A DNA stretch of 39,395 nucleotides from NCBI GenBank assembly GCA_000482145.1, contig AUXH01000115.1, forward strand, positions 1 through 39,395, given 5' to 3'. Positions 8,511 through 17,768 of the stretch are shown here, in pieces (the first letter of the stretch is position 1; every line of letters starts with the position of its first letter). The stretch is from Strigomonas culicis. Its lineage: Eukaryota; Euglenozoa; Kinetoplastea; Trypanosomatida; Trypanosomatidae. Under the pieces are notes generated by a model. It was not told the DNA's origin and did not search any database. It was given only the letters and a program-made list of their open reading frames with translations. Both the position numbers and the translations under genes were made by a program.

Positions 8511-9491
8511 ATGTACAAAATTTCGAAGATGCTCCGCAGCTCACCGGCCGCGGAGTCGCTCCCTCGGCTCGCGTCGACCGTGGTGATCCTTGCCGGCAAG
8601 GAGGAGAGGTCGCGCGGCAGCAGCCTCGCCGCGAGTGCGGTGGACTACGAGGTGCTCATGGTGCGGCGCCACGCCAAGGCACGGTTCATACCCGACGCGT
8701 ACGTGTTTCCCGGCGGCGGCGTCGACGACGAGGACGCGGAGGCGGTGGAGCGCTACCTCCACCGCGCGGGCCTGCCGAGCCCCAGACCGGACCTGTACAG
8801 TGCGCGCGTCGCGAGCCTGCGAGAGCTGTCGGAGGAGACCGGCTGCGTGCTGCGCCCCGACGGCAGCGTCGAGGCCGTGTCGACCTTCCAGCAGGCGCGC
8901 CGGGGCCTGGCGCCGGACATCTATGATGTGGAGGCCGCCCCGTTGCTGACCCTGCTCGGCCGCTGGATCACTCCGGAGGGCTACGCCTTCCGCAACGACA
9001 CGTACTTCTTCGGCGCTGTTGTGGACAGCAAGGAGAGCGCGCCGCAGCAGCTCGCGCTGACTCCCGACCCGTCGGAGATCGCGGACATTGTGTGGATCGC
9101 CCCCGATGAGGCACTGCGCCGCCACGAGGACCCTCGGTTCGACTTCACGCTGCCAGCCCCGACCTTCTTCTTGCTGCACGCGCTGGCGCAGGAGCGGCAG
9201 CTGGCCCGTCTGTCGGGGCGCTGGGAGGCGCAGCGGGCCTCCATCCGCGAGCCGGAGGTGGTGCCCATCACGCAGAGGGTCGCGCGCTACAACAGTGTAG
9301 AAAACGGAGGACGTACTTTCTTTATGCCGGGCAGTTACTACTGCTCCCTCAGCCCTTCTGCTTTGCTGAGGGATGGACACTACCAGTACACTTCTTTTAA
9401 TGTAGGGAATGAGGGCCGTGAGTACTGTCGCGTCGTCATTGGTGATGCAAATGAAGGAGAGCCCGTTGTGCACTTGTCTAGTGCGAGTTAA
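8511..9491 (+). CDS. Nudix hydrolase, NUDT19-like (probable CoA or nucleoside-diphosphate-linked diphosphatase)
   Basis: 326 residues from the ATG at 8511; an in-frame ATG at 8529 is the alternative, six residues shorter. The Nudix fold opens with a strand at about residues 22-29, VLMVRRHAKARF, and FPGGGVDDED (GGG at 68-70). The second half of the Nudix box is RELSEETG (104-111), with the catalytic glutamates at 108-109. The two halves are about 20 residues farther apart than in the canonical GX5EX7REUXEEXGU box, and this insertion is characteristic of the NUDT19 group. Members of that group hydrolyse CoA and acyl-CoAs, often in peroxisomes. This protein ends in SSAS rather than a clear peroxisomal SKL-type signal, so glycosomal targeting is not supported by the C-terminus. 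Substrate is inferred only. Confidence 0.85.
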   Translation: MYKISKMLRSSPAAESLPRLASTVVILAGKEERSRGSSLAASAVDYEVLMVRRHAKARFIPDAYVFPGGGVDDEDAEAVERYLHRAGLPSPRPDLYSARVASLRELSEETGCVLRPDGSVEAVSTFQQARRGLAPDIYDVEAAPLLTLLGRWITPEGYAFRNDTYFFGAVVDSKESAPQQLALTPDPSEIADIVWIAPDEALRRHEDPRFDFTLPAPTFFLLHALAQERQLARLSGRWEAQRASIREPEVVPITQRVARYNSVENGGRTFFMPGSYYCSLSPSALLRDGHYQYTSFNVGNEGREYCRVVIGDANEGEPVVHLSSAS

Positions 9492-9898
9492 TTCTCTCCG
9501 AACGGCAGTTTATTGGAGGTTACGATCTTCGTTATTCTATACATATTCTTTCTCATTCCTTTTTTCTTGTTTTTTTCTGACGACCGTTATCTCACCCTTC
9601 TCGTGATCGGTGAGCGGTTATGTACATTCGTTCGTACCTGTGTGTGTGCGTGTGTGCGTATATGTGTATGTGAGCGTTTTTCCTACACCCCCAGAATGCT
9701 TCTGCCATCACTATAGAGGACTACGTATTCGCAATGTCATCCCCCCCCTCTTCCTCTTCTTTCCCTTTTCGCCTCACGTGTGGAGAACGCTTCCTGTGTT
9801 GTCATCCTTGTTGTTCAAAACTTAGCTTATTTGTTTAGTGAAGCGCGATCTCCCTCCCTCCGCTGCAGACGCCCCGCTGAGAACGCTTTGCCGTCCTC
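9492..9898 (+). other. Intergenic region with splice-acceptor signal
   Basis: No gene seen. It includes a TG-rich stretch (about 9640-9680) and a strong pyrimidine tract at 9741-9772 containing a run of 8 C. Candidate acceptor AGs are at 9784-9785 and 9824-9825, giving leaders of about 115 or 75 nt for the RAD1 gene. Confidence 0.55.
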
Positions 9899-10822
9899 AT
9901 GTCCGTCTACTGTTGTGTGGGCAACCCAGACCTGCTGCGCAAGACCCTGAGTGCGCTGGTCATCCAGTCCGAGGGCTGGGCGACGCTCATCTTCACACCA
10001 GACGATGTGATGTTCCACGTGGAGGGGAGCAACCAGAGCATGACGGCGACGGCCGTCCTGCCGCGGCAGTTCTTTAGCGAGTACTCCGTCGCGCCCGTGA
10101 GCTTCACAACGCACCTGCCCACGCTGCTGAGCGCCCTCACCATGAGCGCCTCCGCGAACATCACGCTAGCCTACACGCCGACGGACGGCCGCCTCGTGGT
10201 GGAGCTCGGCGCGAATAGCGACGAGGGCCGCCTGCTGCAGTCGCAGGTCGTGACGCGGCCGGTGGGGGACAGCCTTCTGAACCTCCGCTTCAAGGATGCG
10301 GCGCTCAGCTTCCAGGTCGTGCTCGTCGGGGATGTAGTGCGTGAGGCGATCAGCGACATCAGCGCCGCGCAGTGCCCCGTGACGGTTCTCACCATCACCG
10401 CGACGCACGGCGTCCTGCTGGAGGGCGTCGACGGCCCCTTCGGCGACGTGCAGATCCAGCTCGTGCGCGGCTCCGAGGTGTTCCTCGGCGGGCACGGCAC
10501 CGGCAGCAGCAGCAGCACGCGCGTGCTGACGGACCATCTTGCGCTCGCCACGGCGGCCTCCAAGCCGGCGGTGCGGCGCGGCAAGGGCGGGGCCGGTGGC
10601 GGCGCGCCGTCTGGCGCGCGCGACGATCTGGTGTGGAGCGCGGCCGTCGGCGGCAGCGCCGGCAGCGGGCCGTCCCCCAGCACCGGGTTCGAGCGCGTCA
10701 CCCTGCAGATCAACGCGCAGCGGCAGCTGAGCGTCATCCACACCCAGCACGATCACAACGTCAAGGCCAACGTAACGGTGGTGGTGATGCCCGTCATGGA
10801 CTTCGCCTACGACGCGCCCTAG
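9899..10822 (+). CDS. RAD1: RAD1, subunit of the 9-1-1 checkpoint clamp
   Basis: 307 residues. RAD1 pairs with RAD9 and HUS1 in a PCNA-like ring that loads at damaged or stalled DNA and activates ATR-type signalling in the nucleus. The N-terminal half matches the first clamp domain: a helix, then GWATLIFTPDDVMFHVEG, AVLPRQFFSEY, and SFTTHLPTLLSALTMSA. The second domain has VLVGDVVREAISDISAAQC followed by VTVLTITATHGVLLEGVDG and GDVQIQLVRG, which corresponds well to the second domain of animal and fungal RAD1. A low-complexity insert of about 50 Gly/Ala/Ser-rich residues (about 200-260) interrupts the second domain before the final strands (RVTLQIN, LSVIHT, NVTVVVMPV). That accounts for the extra length over the usual ~280. 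Start at the first ATG after the splice signals. Confidence 0.85.
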   Translation: MSVYCCVGNPDLLRKTLSALVIQSEGWATLIFTPDDVMFHVEGSNQSMTATAVLPRQFFSEYSVAPVSFTTHLPTLLSALTMSASANITLAYTPTDGRLVVELGANSDEGRLLQSQVVTRPVGDSLLNLRFKDAALSFQVVLVGDVVREAISDISAAQCPVTVLTITATHGVLLEGVDGPFGDVQIQLVRGSEVFLGGHGTGSSSSTRVLTDHLALATAASKPAVRRGKGGAGGGAPSGARDDLVWSAAVGGSAGSGPSPSTGFERVTLQINAQRQLSVIHTQHDHNVKANVTVVVMPVMDFAYDAP

Positions 10823-11093
10823 TCCGTGCAAGGGTCGTTCGCGCGCACCGCTGTAAATGCGTCTTCTGCTTAGTCATACACACACATAGAGGTAAGTCAC
10901 ACTCACACCCACCCACACACCCATACATCCATCCATGCATACAATAGTGCTAGATTTTTTCTGTTCGTTGTTTTGGCTCCCTCTTCCCTTTACAAACTCT
11001 TTTTTTCTTCTTGTTCTGATGCATGAATTTACACCTGCGATAACATACCTCATTTTTTTTTTCTGTCCCTCTCTTCTTTGACTGACTGCTAGC

Positions 11094-11145
<52 letters not shown>

Positions 11146-11159
11146 CATACATACACCGT
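10823..11159 (+). other. Intergenic region ending in a compound microsatellite
   Basis: No gene seen. It has CA/CCA-rich sequence at about 10875-10940. A pyrimidine tract at 11052-11080 is followed by CTGACTGCTAG, with the acceptor AG at 11091-11092. Everything between that AG and the ATG at 11160 is simple repeat. Confidence 0.65.
11094..11155 (+). repeat. Compound microsatellite (CA)11(TA)13(CATA)3
   Basis: (CA)11 at 11094-11115, (TA)13 at 11116-11141, then three CATA units to 11153 and a CA. It lies between the presumed splice acceptor (AG 11091-11092) and the start codon at 11160, so it would make up nearly the whole 5' UTR of the next gene. Confidence 0.9.
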
Positions 11160-12758
11160 ATGAGCGAACTCTCCGAGTTTCTCACCTTAGCCCAACTAGA
11201 CAAGCACTATGAGCTCATCGACTTTCTCTCCAAGCACCCGAATGAGGAGTTCACCATCTCCCAGCTAGACTACTTTTTGCCGCGCGGGGCGTCCATCCAG
11301 CGCTTCCCGCTGGAGTGGCTGACCTACATGGAGGAGGGCAAGTGCAGCAACCGCAACGTCGAGGTCTACCGCAAGGCGCCGGAGAAGAAGGTTCGGGTGG
11401 ACGCAGCGGAGGAGGAGGCGAGCGGCCTCTCCTCCCTCACCTTAGCCTACCGCGAGCACCAGCGGCAGGTCGTGCTGCTCTGCCGGCGACCCGAGGTGAC
11501 CACGCTCGCGCAGCTGCAGCAACTCCTCAAGAAGCCCTCCGCTCAGATGGACTCGGAGGACTGCGTCGCGCTGCACACGGATCAGATCATCATCGCGCCC
11601 CATCTGATACGGCAGGCGCAACGCAGCGGAATCGCGTACTACTTCCCTGATAAGCAATCGCGCGCGGAGACGCACGGCGTGAACGAGGAGCGGAACAAGG
11701 GCGCAAGCCGCATGTTCGAAACGGGGGAGAGCGCCGCCGATGTGGTGGGCGCGGCCGACCGCGCGCAGTACCTCGCGCTGCCGCCCGGCATCTATCTCAA
11801 AAGCAACCACTGCACGCACCGCGGCGTTTCGCTGCGGGAGGCGTGCGGGCTGCCGACCACGCTGGAGGTCGGCGAGGAGCTGTACCTGACGCTGGACGAC
11901 AGCAACGCGCGGCGGCTGCAGCTGCTGGACGAGCGCGCCATCTCGCAGGCGCCACTGACGGTGGCGTGCGATCTGGTCGGCGTCGCGGCGGATGCGCCGC
12001 GGCCGCTGGAAATGCGGATGGAGAAGTCGAACTACGCGGTGCCCAAGCCGGATAACACGGGCACCTTCCGCGCCTTCAAGGTGTTCATCATGATCCAGGC
12101 GGCCTGTAAGGGGAAGGGCAAGCTGGTGCTGAAGGTAAACGGCGACGAGCACATCATCGACATGGAGGTCAAGGACAAGGAGTGTGGGATGCCCGGCGTG
12201 CTCGTGGCGTGCGAGCGGGAGCCGGAGGGCGTGTACATCGAGCCCAAGCTGCTCCTCGCGGATTTCCTGCTGGCGCCCCCGAGCGTGCTGAGCGTCCCGT
12301 ACCTCGCACAGCAGTGCCGTGAGGCGTCCCCGGCGACGGGCGAGGCGGGCCGCGCCCCGGCGCAGGGGGAACGGGTCGTCGCGCCGACCGCGGAGAAGGG
12401 GACCGCGTCGGCGGCCCCGGGGGTGGGCGAGGTGTTCGACGCGCTGTCGCTGGTGCCGCTGCCCTGGTGGCTCAACGCGGCCCCCGCCGCCGCTGCGCTG
12501 CGCGACGTGACGCACCCGCCGGAGGAGTCCCTCCACGCCGCGCAAGAGACGATACTGGTCGCGCGCTCGCTCAAGGAGTCGCACCGCTTGGCCGAGGCGC
12601 GGCTGCGCATGTCCCTCGAGGAGGAGAAGCGGACGAAGGGCGCGAAGCGGGCGAGGAACGTGTTCAGCACGTATATCCAGGCTGTGAATCGGCACATGCT
12701 CCACTTCGGTTTGGACACATTGGTGCCTTTTAAGAAGCCAGAGACGCATGAGGCATGA
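11160..12758 (+). CDS. Conserved-looking hypothetical protein, 532 aa
   Basis: I do not recognise this protein. It starts at the ATG directly after the microsatellite. The first ~170 residues contain two helical segments with the feel of small helix-turn-helix folds: LIDFLSKHPNEEFTISQLDY near residue 20, and TLAQLQQLLKKP to APHLIRQAQRSGIAYYFPD near 110-160. This resemblance is weak. Residues about 195-390 look like a beta-rich globular domain (YLALPPGIYLKSN, EVGEELYLTLDD, FRAFKVFIMIQAACKGKGKL, VNGDEHIIDMEVKD). A Pro/Ala-rich linker (about 380-420) leads to a charged helical C-terminus (about 455-515, HRLAEARLRMSLEEEKRTK). No signal peptide or membrane segment is visible. A nuclear or cytosolic role is possible but unproven. 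Confidence 0.75.
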   Translation: MSELSEFLTLAQLDKHYELIDFLSKHPNEEFTISQLDYFLPRGASIQRFPLEWLTYMEEGKCSNRNVEVYRKAPEKKVRVDAAEEEASGLSSLTLAYREHQRQVVLLCRRPEVTTLAQLQQLLKKPSAQMDSEDCVALHTDQIIIAPHLIRQAQRSGIAYYFPDKQSRAETHGVNEERNKGASRMFETGESAADVVGAADRAQYLALPPGIYLKSNHCTHRGVSLREACGLPTTLEVGEELYLTLDDSNARRLQLLDERAISQAPLTVACDLVGVAADAPRPLEMRMEKSNYAVPKPDNTGTFRAFKVFIMIQAACKGKGKLVLKVNGDEHIIDMEVKDKECGMPGVLVACEREPEGVYIEPKLLLADFLLAPPSVLSVPYLAQQCREASPATGEAGRAPAQGERVVAPTAEKGTASAAPGVGEVFDALSLVPLPWWLNAAPAAAALRDVTHPPEESLHAAQETILVARSLKESHRLAEARLRMSLEEEKRTKGAKRARNVFSTYIQAVNRHMLHFGLDTLVPFKKPETHEA

Positions 12759-13038
12759 GCAGTTACACATGCACACTTGCATGTCGCTTTCTTTTTCCTT
12801 TTCGTCGTTTGCTGACTGGATGGAACTATTTTGCGGAATATGCTCATATTGTACATATAATCGTAATCAAAGGCATGCTTGCGCTTTATAATGCTGCATC
12901 TCAGTGTACATCTAGCATCCATGCTGTACTTGTTGAAGAAAGACTGTCGTCGTTTTTTCACCTTCACAGTTCGTGTCGTTTCCTCCTTCTGTTCTACTTG
13001 TAGCTTGAAGCACTGGGCGGCACCAATACACACAGGCC
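12759..13038 (+). other. Short intergenic region with splice-acceptor signal
   Basis: No gene seen. A pyrimidine-rich stretch at about 12953-13000 ends in CTACTTGTAG, with the acceptor AG at 13002-13003, 35 bases before the next ATG. Confidence 0.55.
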
Positions 13039-14451
13039 ATGCCACCCAAGAAGCAAGCGAGATTTAACGCGCGCGGGACCGTCAAGTCGATCAAGGCCTT
13101 CCAAGACCCCCCAAAAGCACCAAAGGACGTGACACCAAACAGTTTATTTTCCCTCGACAGTATCTTCGACGATGTCAGTAGTAAAGGTGAGAGAAACCAA
13201 ACTCGGGCGTGCCGGCGCCGCAGCACGCCGAAGCGCAGCAGCGTCACGGTCTCCAGCACAAGCGGCTCCAGCACCGTGCACGTCTCCCCCTTCACAGAGG
13301 AGGAGGGGACGGAGCACAGCGCCCGAGGGAGTGATCCGGTGGCGGATGGCTCAGACGTGCTGCATCAGCTCTCCTCCATCCGACCGACAACGGGCAACGA
13401 GCCGTCGTGCGCGTCCGAGATGACGCGCCCCTCTGCACTCTTCGACGGCTTCGAAGCTGTGTCCAGCTGGGAGAGCTCCACGGGCTCCGCCTCCGCGTCG
13501 CAGCGGTCCCCCACGGGCGGCGACGCGACCGCACAGGCGGTGCAGCGGCGCCAGTTACGCGACGAGATGGAGGCGCTGAACGAGCGCATCGCCACCATAC
13601 GAAGGGTCAACGCGGCCGTGACCGAACCGCCGCAGACGTCCGGCGGCGACGCGTGTGGGGGCTCCCCCGCGCGGCCGCGGAACGCCCTGCTCCTTGGATC
13701 CACCCTCTGCAGTGATCTTTCGACCTTCATCGCCACACCCCGCCCGAGTGCGGCGGCGGAGGGCCCGACCGTCTCTGCGACGCTACCGCCCGACACGAAA
13801 GAGGGCGAGGGCCACGCGCGGGGCGAGAGCAGCGCCCCCGCCCCCAGCGCTTTTCAGGTGCACGCAGCACAGGAGATTCTGGAGCTGATCGATCCAGCGA
13901 CGCACGTGGCCGATGCACTGACCCCCGCACCCCCTGCCGGCATTCAGCTCCTACAGAGAGACCAACAGGCGACGAGGGCGACGTTAAGTACGTCCACTTC
14001 CCCATCCCTACGACAACTCGATGTGAATGTTCTTCCTTCCCCCACACTTGACGGCGTCCTCTCGGGACTGAGCCGTTCCGCCACGCGTTCCATACACTTA
14101 GACACCAGGAGGCAGAGGGAGAGCTGTCTGAGTCAGCAAGACAAGGAGGACAAGACGAGCAATGCGGATACCACAGAAACACACATTCGTCAGGAGGGCG
14201 AGACGAACTTTCGAGCGCTCATCCATCATCTCAAAAGTGACTTCAACGGCTCGCAGACCGCCTCTGCGGACGGGAGCCAGACATCAATGCTGCAGCGAGG
14301 CAACCGTGTCATTACCATACCTATGTCGCCGCTGCAGTCTCCCTTCTTCTCCTCTCTGTCTGCCGGGCACTCTCCTGGCCCGCCGCGTATCACGTTGGTG
14401 AAGCGCGCTCGACCGTTTTGGTCGAGTGAGGGCGAGGAGGACATCTTGTAA
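13039..14451 (+). CDS. Hypothetical low-complexity protein, 470 aa
   Basis: Function unknown. It opens with a basic segment (MPPKKQARFNARGTVKSIKA) and a short motif-like stretch TPNSLFSLDSIFDDV (about residues 33-47), the part most likely to be conserved. The rest is Ser/Thr/Pro/Ala-rich and probably disordered. A short coiled-coil-like helix sits near 170-195 (RRQLRDEMEALNERIATIRR) and other helical pieces around 275-290. The C-terminus (ITIPMSPLQSPFFSSL... RITLVKRARPFWSSEGEEDIL) contains SP sites typical of phosphorylation. No membrane segment is visible. Codon composition is coding-like throughout, and the ATG is 35 bases after a good splice signal. Confidence 0.7.
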   Translation: MPPKKQARFNARGTVKSIKAFQDPPKAPKDVTPNSLFSLDSIFDDVSSKGERNQTRACRRRSTPKRSSVTVSSTSGSSTVHVSPFTEEEGTEHSARGSDPVADGSDVLHQLSSIRPTTGNEPSCASEMTRPSALFDGFEAVSSWESSTGSASASQRSPTGGDATAQAVQRRQLRDEMEALNERIATIRRVNAAVTEPPQTSGGDACGGSPARPRNALLLGSTLCSDLSTFIATPRPSAAAEGPTVSATLPPDTKEGEGHARGESSAPAPSAFQVHAAQEILELIDPATHVADALTPAPPAGIQLLQRDQQATRATLSTSTSPSLRQLDVNVLPSPTLDGVLSGLSRSATRSIHLDTRRQRESCLSQQDKEDKTSNADTTETHIRQEGETNFRALIHHLKSDFNGSQTASADGSQTSMLQRGNRVITIPMSPLQSPFFSSLSAGHSPGPPRITLVKRARPFWSSEGEEDIL

Positions 14452-14675
14452 CTGCTACATGGCGTACACGGCGCCATTCCATGCAACCGTGTGCTCTGCT
14501 TCCGTACAGGTTCGTTGAACGTACTGCCTTCGTGCATGCTAATTCGGTGTTTGACCACAAGCGTGCGTTATATCTACCATAGTCTTCTACTGTTTCCTAT
14601 TGGACAAACACTTGCTTCCCCCCCCCCCATGTCTCCACTGCCAGAAAGCAAAAAGTCATAGAAGCACATACACGC
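14452..14675 (+). other. Short intergenic region with a poly-C tract
   Basis: 224 bases without a gene. It contains a pyrimidine tract with about 12 C in a row at 14618-14629 and a candidate acceptor AG at 14643-14644, about 32 bases before the coiled-coil gene's ATG. Confidence 0.5.
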
Positions 14676-17600
14676 ATGTCCTCGTACAGAGAGCAGCTCC
14701 CACGAGAGCTGCGGAAGCTCATCGCGCACACCGAAAGGGGCGTGGAGCGCCTCTACCGCGCTGCGGGCACATCACCACTCGGGAAGCCGGGGGAGGGAGA
14801 GCACAGAAGAAGGCACAGGGACCGCTACGTGGAAGAATACAGCGCTTCCTCGTCCCCCGCTTCCTCTGCGCCAGAGCATGTGGTGAGCTACTCTTCATCC
14901 AGTGAGTGCCACGACGAGCGCTCCGACGACGACGTGGGGCGCGGTGGCAAGCGACACGCGCAGCACGCACAGGAGGGGAAGCGCCACCATCGCGCCCTCT
15001 TCTACGCCAATACCAGTGCGGGCAGCGCAGCGGCGCACCCGCCCGGCGGACGCACGGAGCCCTCCCGGATGGACAGCAGCCATGAGAACGCCTCGTCCTT
15101 GTCCGTCAACAAGAGCGCGGCGCGGGACGAGCGGCGGCGGCAGGCGCCGCCCCAGCCGAAGCACGCCACCATCAGTTTGCTCGAGATCCGCAACCGGCAG
15201 CGGCAGAACATGCCGCCCGGGGAGGAGGCAAGTCGCGTCAACGCGTCCACGGCGTCGGCCACCGACGCGGGCGATGGCTCGCGGCTGGTGGCCATGCGCT
15301 CCACCTTCGGCCGGCGGTGGACCGGCGCCTACCAGCGGCTCCTCACGCCCCCGGCCTCGCTGCGGGCCACGCCGGACTCGTCCCCCAAGTCAGGGCTGGG
15401 GCCGCCGGCGGTGCAGCAGACGCCGCCGCCGCTGCGGCCGGCCGGCGTGCTGCCCACGGGCGAGGCGCTGTCGCCGCCGGCCGCCGGCCAGGCCTCGGTG
15501 CTCGCGCAGCAGGGGGAGGCCGCCGTGCAGGCCGCGGAGGTGCGCGCGCTGCGGGAGCTGGCGGACCGCCTGCGGGACGAGGTGCGCGAGAAGGAGCGGC
15601 TCGTGCTGGAGGCGAAGCTGGCCCACGCGGAGGAGGTGGCTGCGCTGCGCGAGTCGATGGCTGCGTCGCGCTCGGAGGCCGTGAAAGACATCTCGGACCA
15701 GCTCGCCTCGTCCTACGCGGTCAAGCAGAGCATTCTGCAGTCCGCGCGGGAGGCGGAGAGCCAGCGCGTGGCGGAGCTCGAGGACGAGCTGCGCGCGCTG
15801 CGCCAGGAGCAGACCACCCTGCGGCGCCAGGTGGAGGACCAGCGCGCGGAGGGGCTCCTGCGGGACCGCGCGCAGCAGCTGCAGGAGCGCGAGCTGCTGG
15901 CGGCCCGGCAGCGCGCAGGGGACCTGCAGCAGCACGTGGAGGAGGTGACGCTGAACGGGACACGGGACCGTCTGGAGCTGAAGGCGCTGCGCGAGAGCGC
16001 GGCCGAGTCTGCGGCGAGGGAGAGCGCGCTTCGGTCGCACCTCGCCGAGGTGGAGACACATTTGCGCGAACAAGAAGAGATCGGGAAGACGACGCTGCGG
16101 CAGCTCGAGGAGGAGTTCAACCACACCTCCGACAGCTACCAGACGCTGCTGTCCGACACGTCCAGACGAATGGCCCACTTGGAGAAGGTGGAGCGCAAGT
16201 ACAAGGCACTGCGCGAGCGCGTGGACAACATAGAGGCGGAGAAGGCGGTGTGTGTGGGCGGCTACGCGGGCCGCCTGGAAGAGGCGGAGCAGGAGCTCGC
16301 GTCGCTGCAGCGGGAGAACCGCAGCCTGCGCGAGCAGCTCTTGACGGTCGAGGAGGCCCAACGGAAAGAGCGGGCCGCGCAGGACGCGAAGGCCGCGGAC
16401 CTTCAGCGGCAGCTGGAGGCGGCCGCGCTCTCGGGCGAGGAGCGCGCCAAGGCGCTGGAACTGCAACTCGCGACGTCGAACCACACCATCCAGCTGCTCA
16501 AGACGCGCATTGAGAGCCTCAACGAGGAGGTCCGCAGCGGCAGCACCGAGACGCAGGAGGCGACGATGCGCATGGCGGAGCAGGAGCTGCGGCTCCACCG
16601 CGAGATGACGGAGCTGCAGAAGAGCGCCGCCGCGTACAAGTCGCACTCGGAGGAGACGCTCGCGTCGCTGCGGCGTCAGCTCAAGGTGAAGGACGCGAAG
16701 CTGCAGGCGCTCGCAACGAGCGCCGCGGAGCCGCTGCAGCGACTCCGTCAGCAGCTCGATGAGGAGCGCGGCAAGCGCGCCAACCTGGAGGACGTGCTCG
16801 CGCGCTACAAGAAGAGGGCGAAGGAGGCGGAGGAGCGCGCAGCGATGGAGCTGCGCCGCGAGCAGCTGCGCCACTCGACGGAGCTCGCGGCGACCGCGCT
16901 GACGACGATGGGCAGCGGCCGCAGCGCGCTCTCGGACACGCAGACGCCGCGCACGACGATGCACACGCGCGGCTCGCCGCGCTCCCCCACGTCCACGCCG
17001 TACAGCGCCGACGCAAAGCCGCGGTCGCCGGTGACGTGGTCGGCGCTGTCGCAGCGGAGCGGCGCGCGCGCCACCCCTGTTGCCGGCGATGCGGCGCGCC
17101 CCGCCGCGAGCCGCGACCGCGACGGCCACAGCCCGCCGCAGGTGCACACCACCTCCATCGGCGACAGCCCGCTGCAGGGCCGCGCGAGCCCCGCGTCGGC
17201 CTCGGCGCGCGGGCGCCGGGAGGCCCCGCCGCCGCAGCAGCAGCACCGCCTGCTGCCGCCCGCGGGGGTGCCGCACAGAGCGCACTCGCCCAACACGTCC
17301 GCGACCCAGCTGGGCTCGCTGTCCGACATCTCCAGGACCTCGCCGTGCTACAGCACCAGCCGCATAGAGGACGACAGCCGGCTGGAGAGCAAGACGAACG
17401 CGGCGCCGCCGCCGGGCCTGCTGGAGGGCAGACGCTCCGGCACGCAGACGCCGAACGGCAGCGGCCGCCGGCTGCTCTCTCCCTCGCCCGCCGCGACGGC
17501 ACCGGAGGGGGAGGCGGCGCACCTCGCCGGCGAGCCGGCGACGGACGGCGTGCCTGTGTCGGAGCATGAGCGGCGGCTGAGTGACTTCCACCACAGCGCC

Positions 17601-17768
17601 GCGGACGTGTTCCGCCGCATCACGAGCAGCCGTGAGGAGTTCCTGTCGCAGTGCGTGGCGATGGTGCACCGCAGCGGAGACACGTATCCGCGGCAGGTGG
17701 CGGCGCGCGAGAGGGAAGCGGAGGAGAGGTCATCCCTGTCGACGGCAGCATCCTCGCGAGAGGAATAG
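14676..17768 (+). CDS. Large coiled-coil protein, 1030 aa
   Basis: Probably structural; exact role unknown. The N-terminus (about 1-30, YREQLPRELRKLIAHTERGVERLYR) is a compact helix that may be a conserved element. Residues about 30-280 are Ser/Pro/Arg-rich and low in order. Residues about 287-735 form a nearly uninterrupted coiled coil, with heptads rich in Leu, Glu, Arg, Gln and Ala (for example LRELADRLRDEVREKERL). About 735-955 is Ser/Pro/Thr/Arg-rich with many SP/TP sites. A final helical segment at about 960-1005 (SEHERRLSDFHHSAADVFRR) is distinct and may be a conserved C-terminal element. In trypanosomatids proteins of this design are often cytoskeletal (basal body, flagellum attachment or centrosome-like), but nothing here proves a location. 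The 759-residue minus-strand frame across it is a GC shadow. Confidence 0.8.
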   Translation: MSSYREQLPRELRKLIAHTERGVERLYRAAGTSPLGKPGEGEHRRRHRDRYVEEYSASSSPASSAPEHVVSYSSSSECHDERSDDDVGRGGKRHAQHAQEGKRHHRALFYANTSAGSAAAHPPGGRTEPSRMDSSHENASSLSVNKSAARDERRRQAPPQPKHATISLLEIRNRQRQNMPPGEEASRVNASTASATDAGDGSRLVAMRSTFGRRWTGAYQRLLTPPASLRATPDSSPKSGLGPPAVQQTPPPLRPAGVLPTGEALSPPAAGQASVLAQQGEAAVQAAEVRALRELADRLRDEVREKERLVLEAKLAHAEEVAALRESMAASRSEAVKDISDQLASSYAVKQSILQSAREAESQRVAELEDELRALRQEQTTLRRQVEDQRAEGLLRDRAQQLQERELLAARQRAGDLQQHVEEVTLNGTRDRLELKALRESAAESAARESALRSHLAEVETHLREQEEIGKTTLRQLEEEFNHTSDSYQTLLSDTSRRMAHLEKVERKYKALRERVDNIEAEKAVCVGGYAGRLEEAEQELASLQRENRSLREQLLTVEEAQRKERAAQDAKAADLQRQLEAAALSGEERAKALELQLATSNHTIQLLKTRIESLNEEVRSGSTETQEATMRMAEQELRLHREMTELQKSAAAYKSHSEETLASLRRQLKVKDAKLQALATSAAEPLQRLRQQLDEERGKRANLEDVLARYKKRAKEAEERAAMELRREQLRHSTELAATALTTMGSGRSALSDTQTPRTTMHTRGSPRSPTSTPYSADAKPRSPVTWSALSQRSGARATPVAGDAARPAASRDRDGHSPPQVHTTSIGDSPLQGRASPASASARGRREAPPPQQQHRLLPPAGVPHRAHSPNTSATQLGSLSDISRTSPCYSTSRIEDDSRLESKTNAAPPPGLLEGRRSGTQTPNGSGRRLLSPSPAATAPEGEAAHLAGEPATDGVPVSEHERRLSDFHHSAADVFRRITSSREEFLSQCVAMVHRSGDTYPRQVAAREREAEERSSLSTAASSREE

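Noticed and set aside
15390..17669. 759-residue open frame on the minus strand across the coiled-coil gene
   Set aside because: GC-rich coding DNA leaves long stop-free antisense frames. The protein is Arg/Leu/His-rich without motifs, and the plus strand has a coherent coiled coil with a splice signal.
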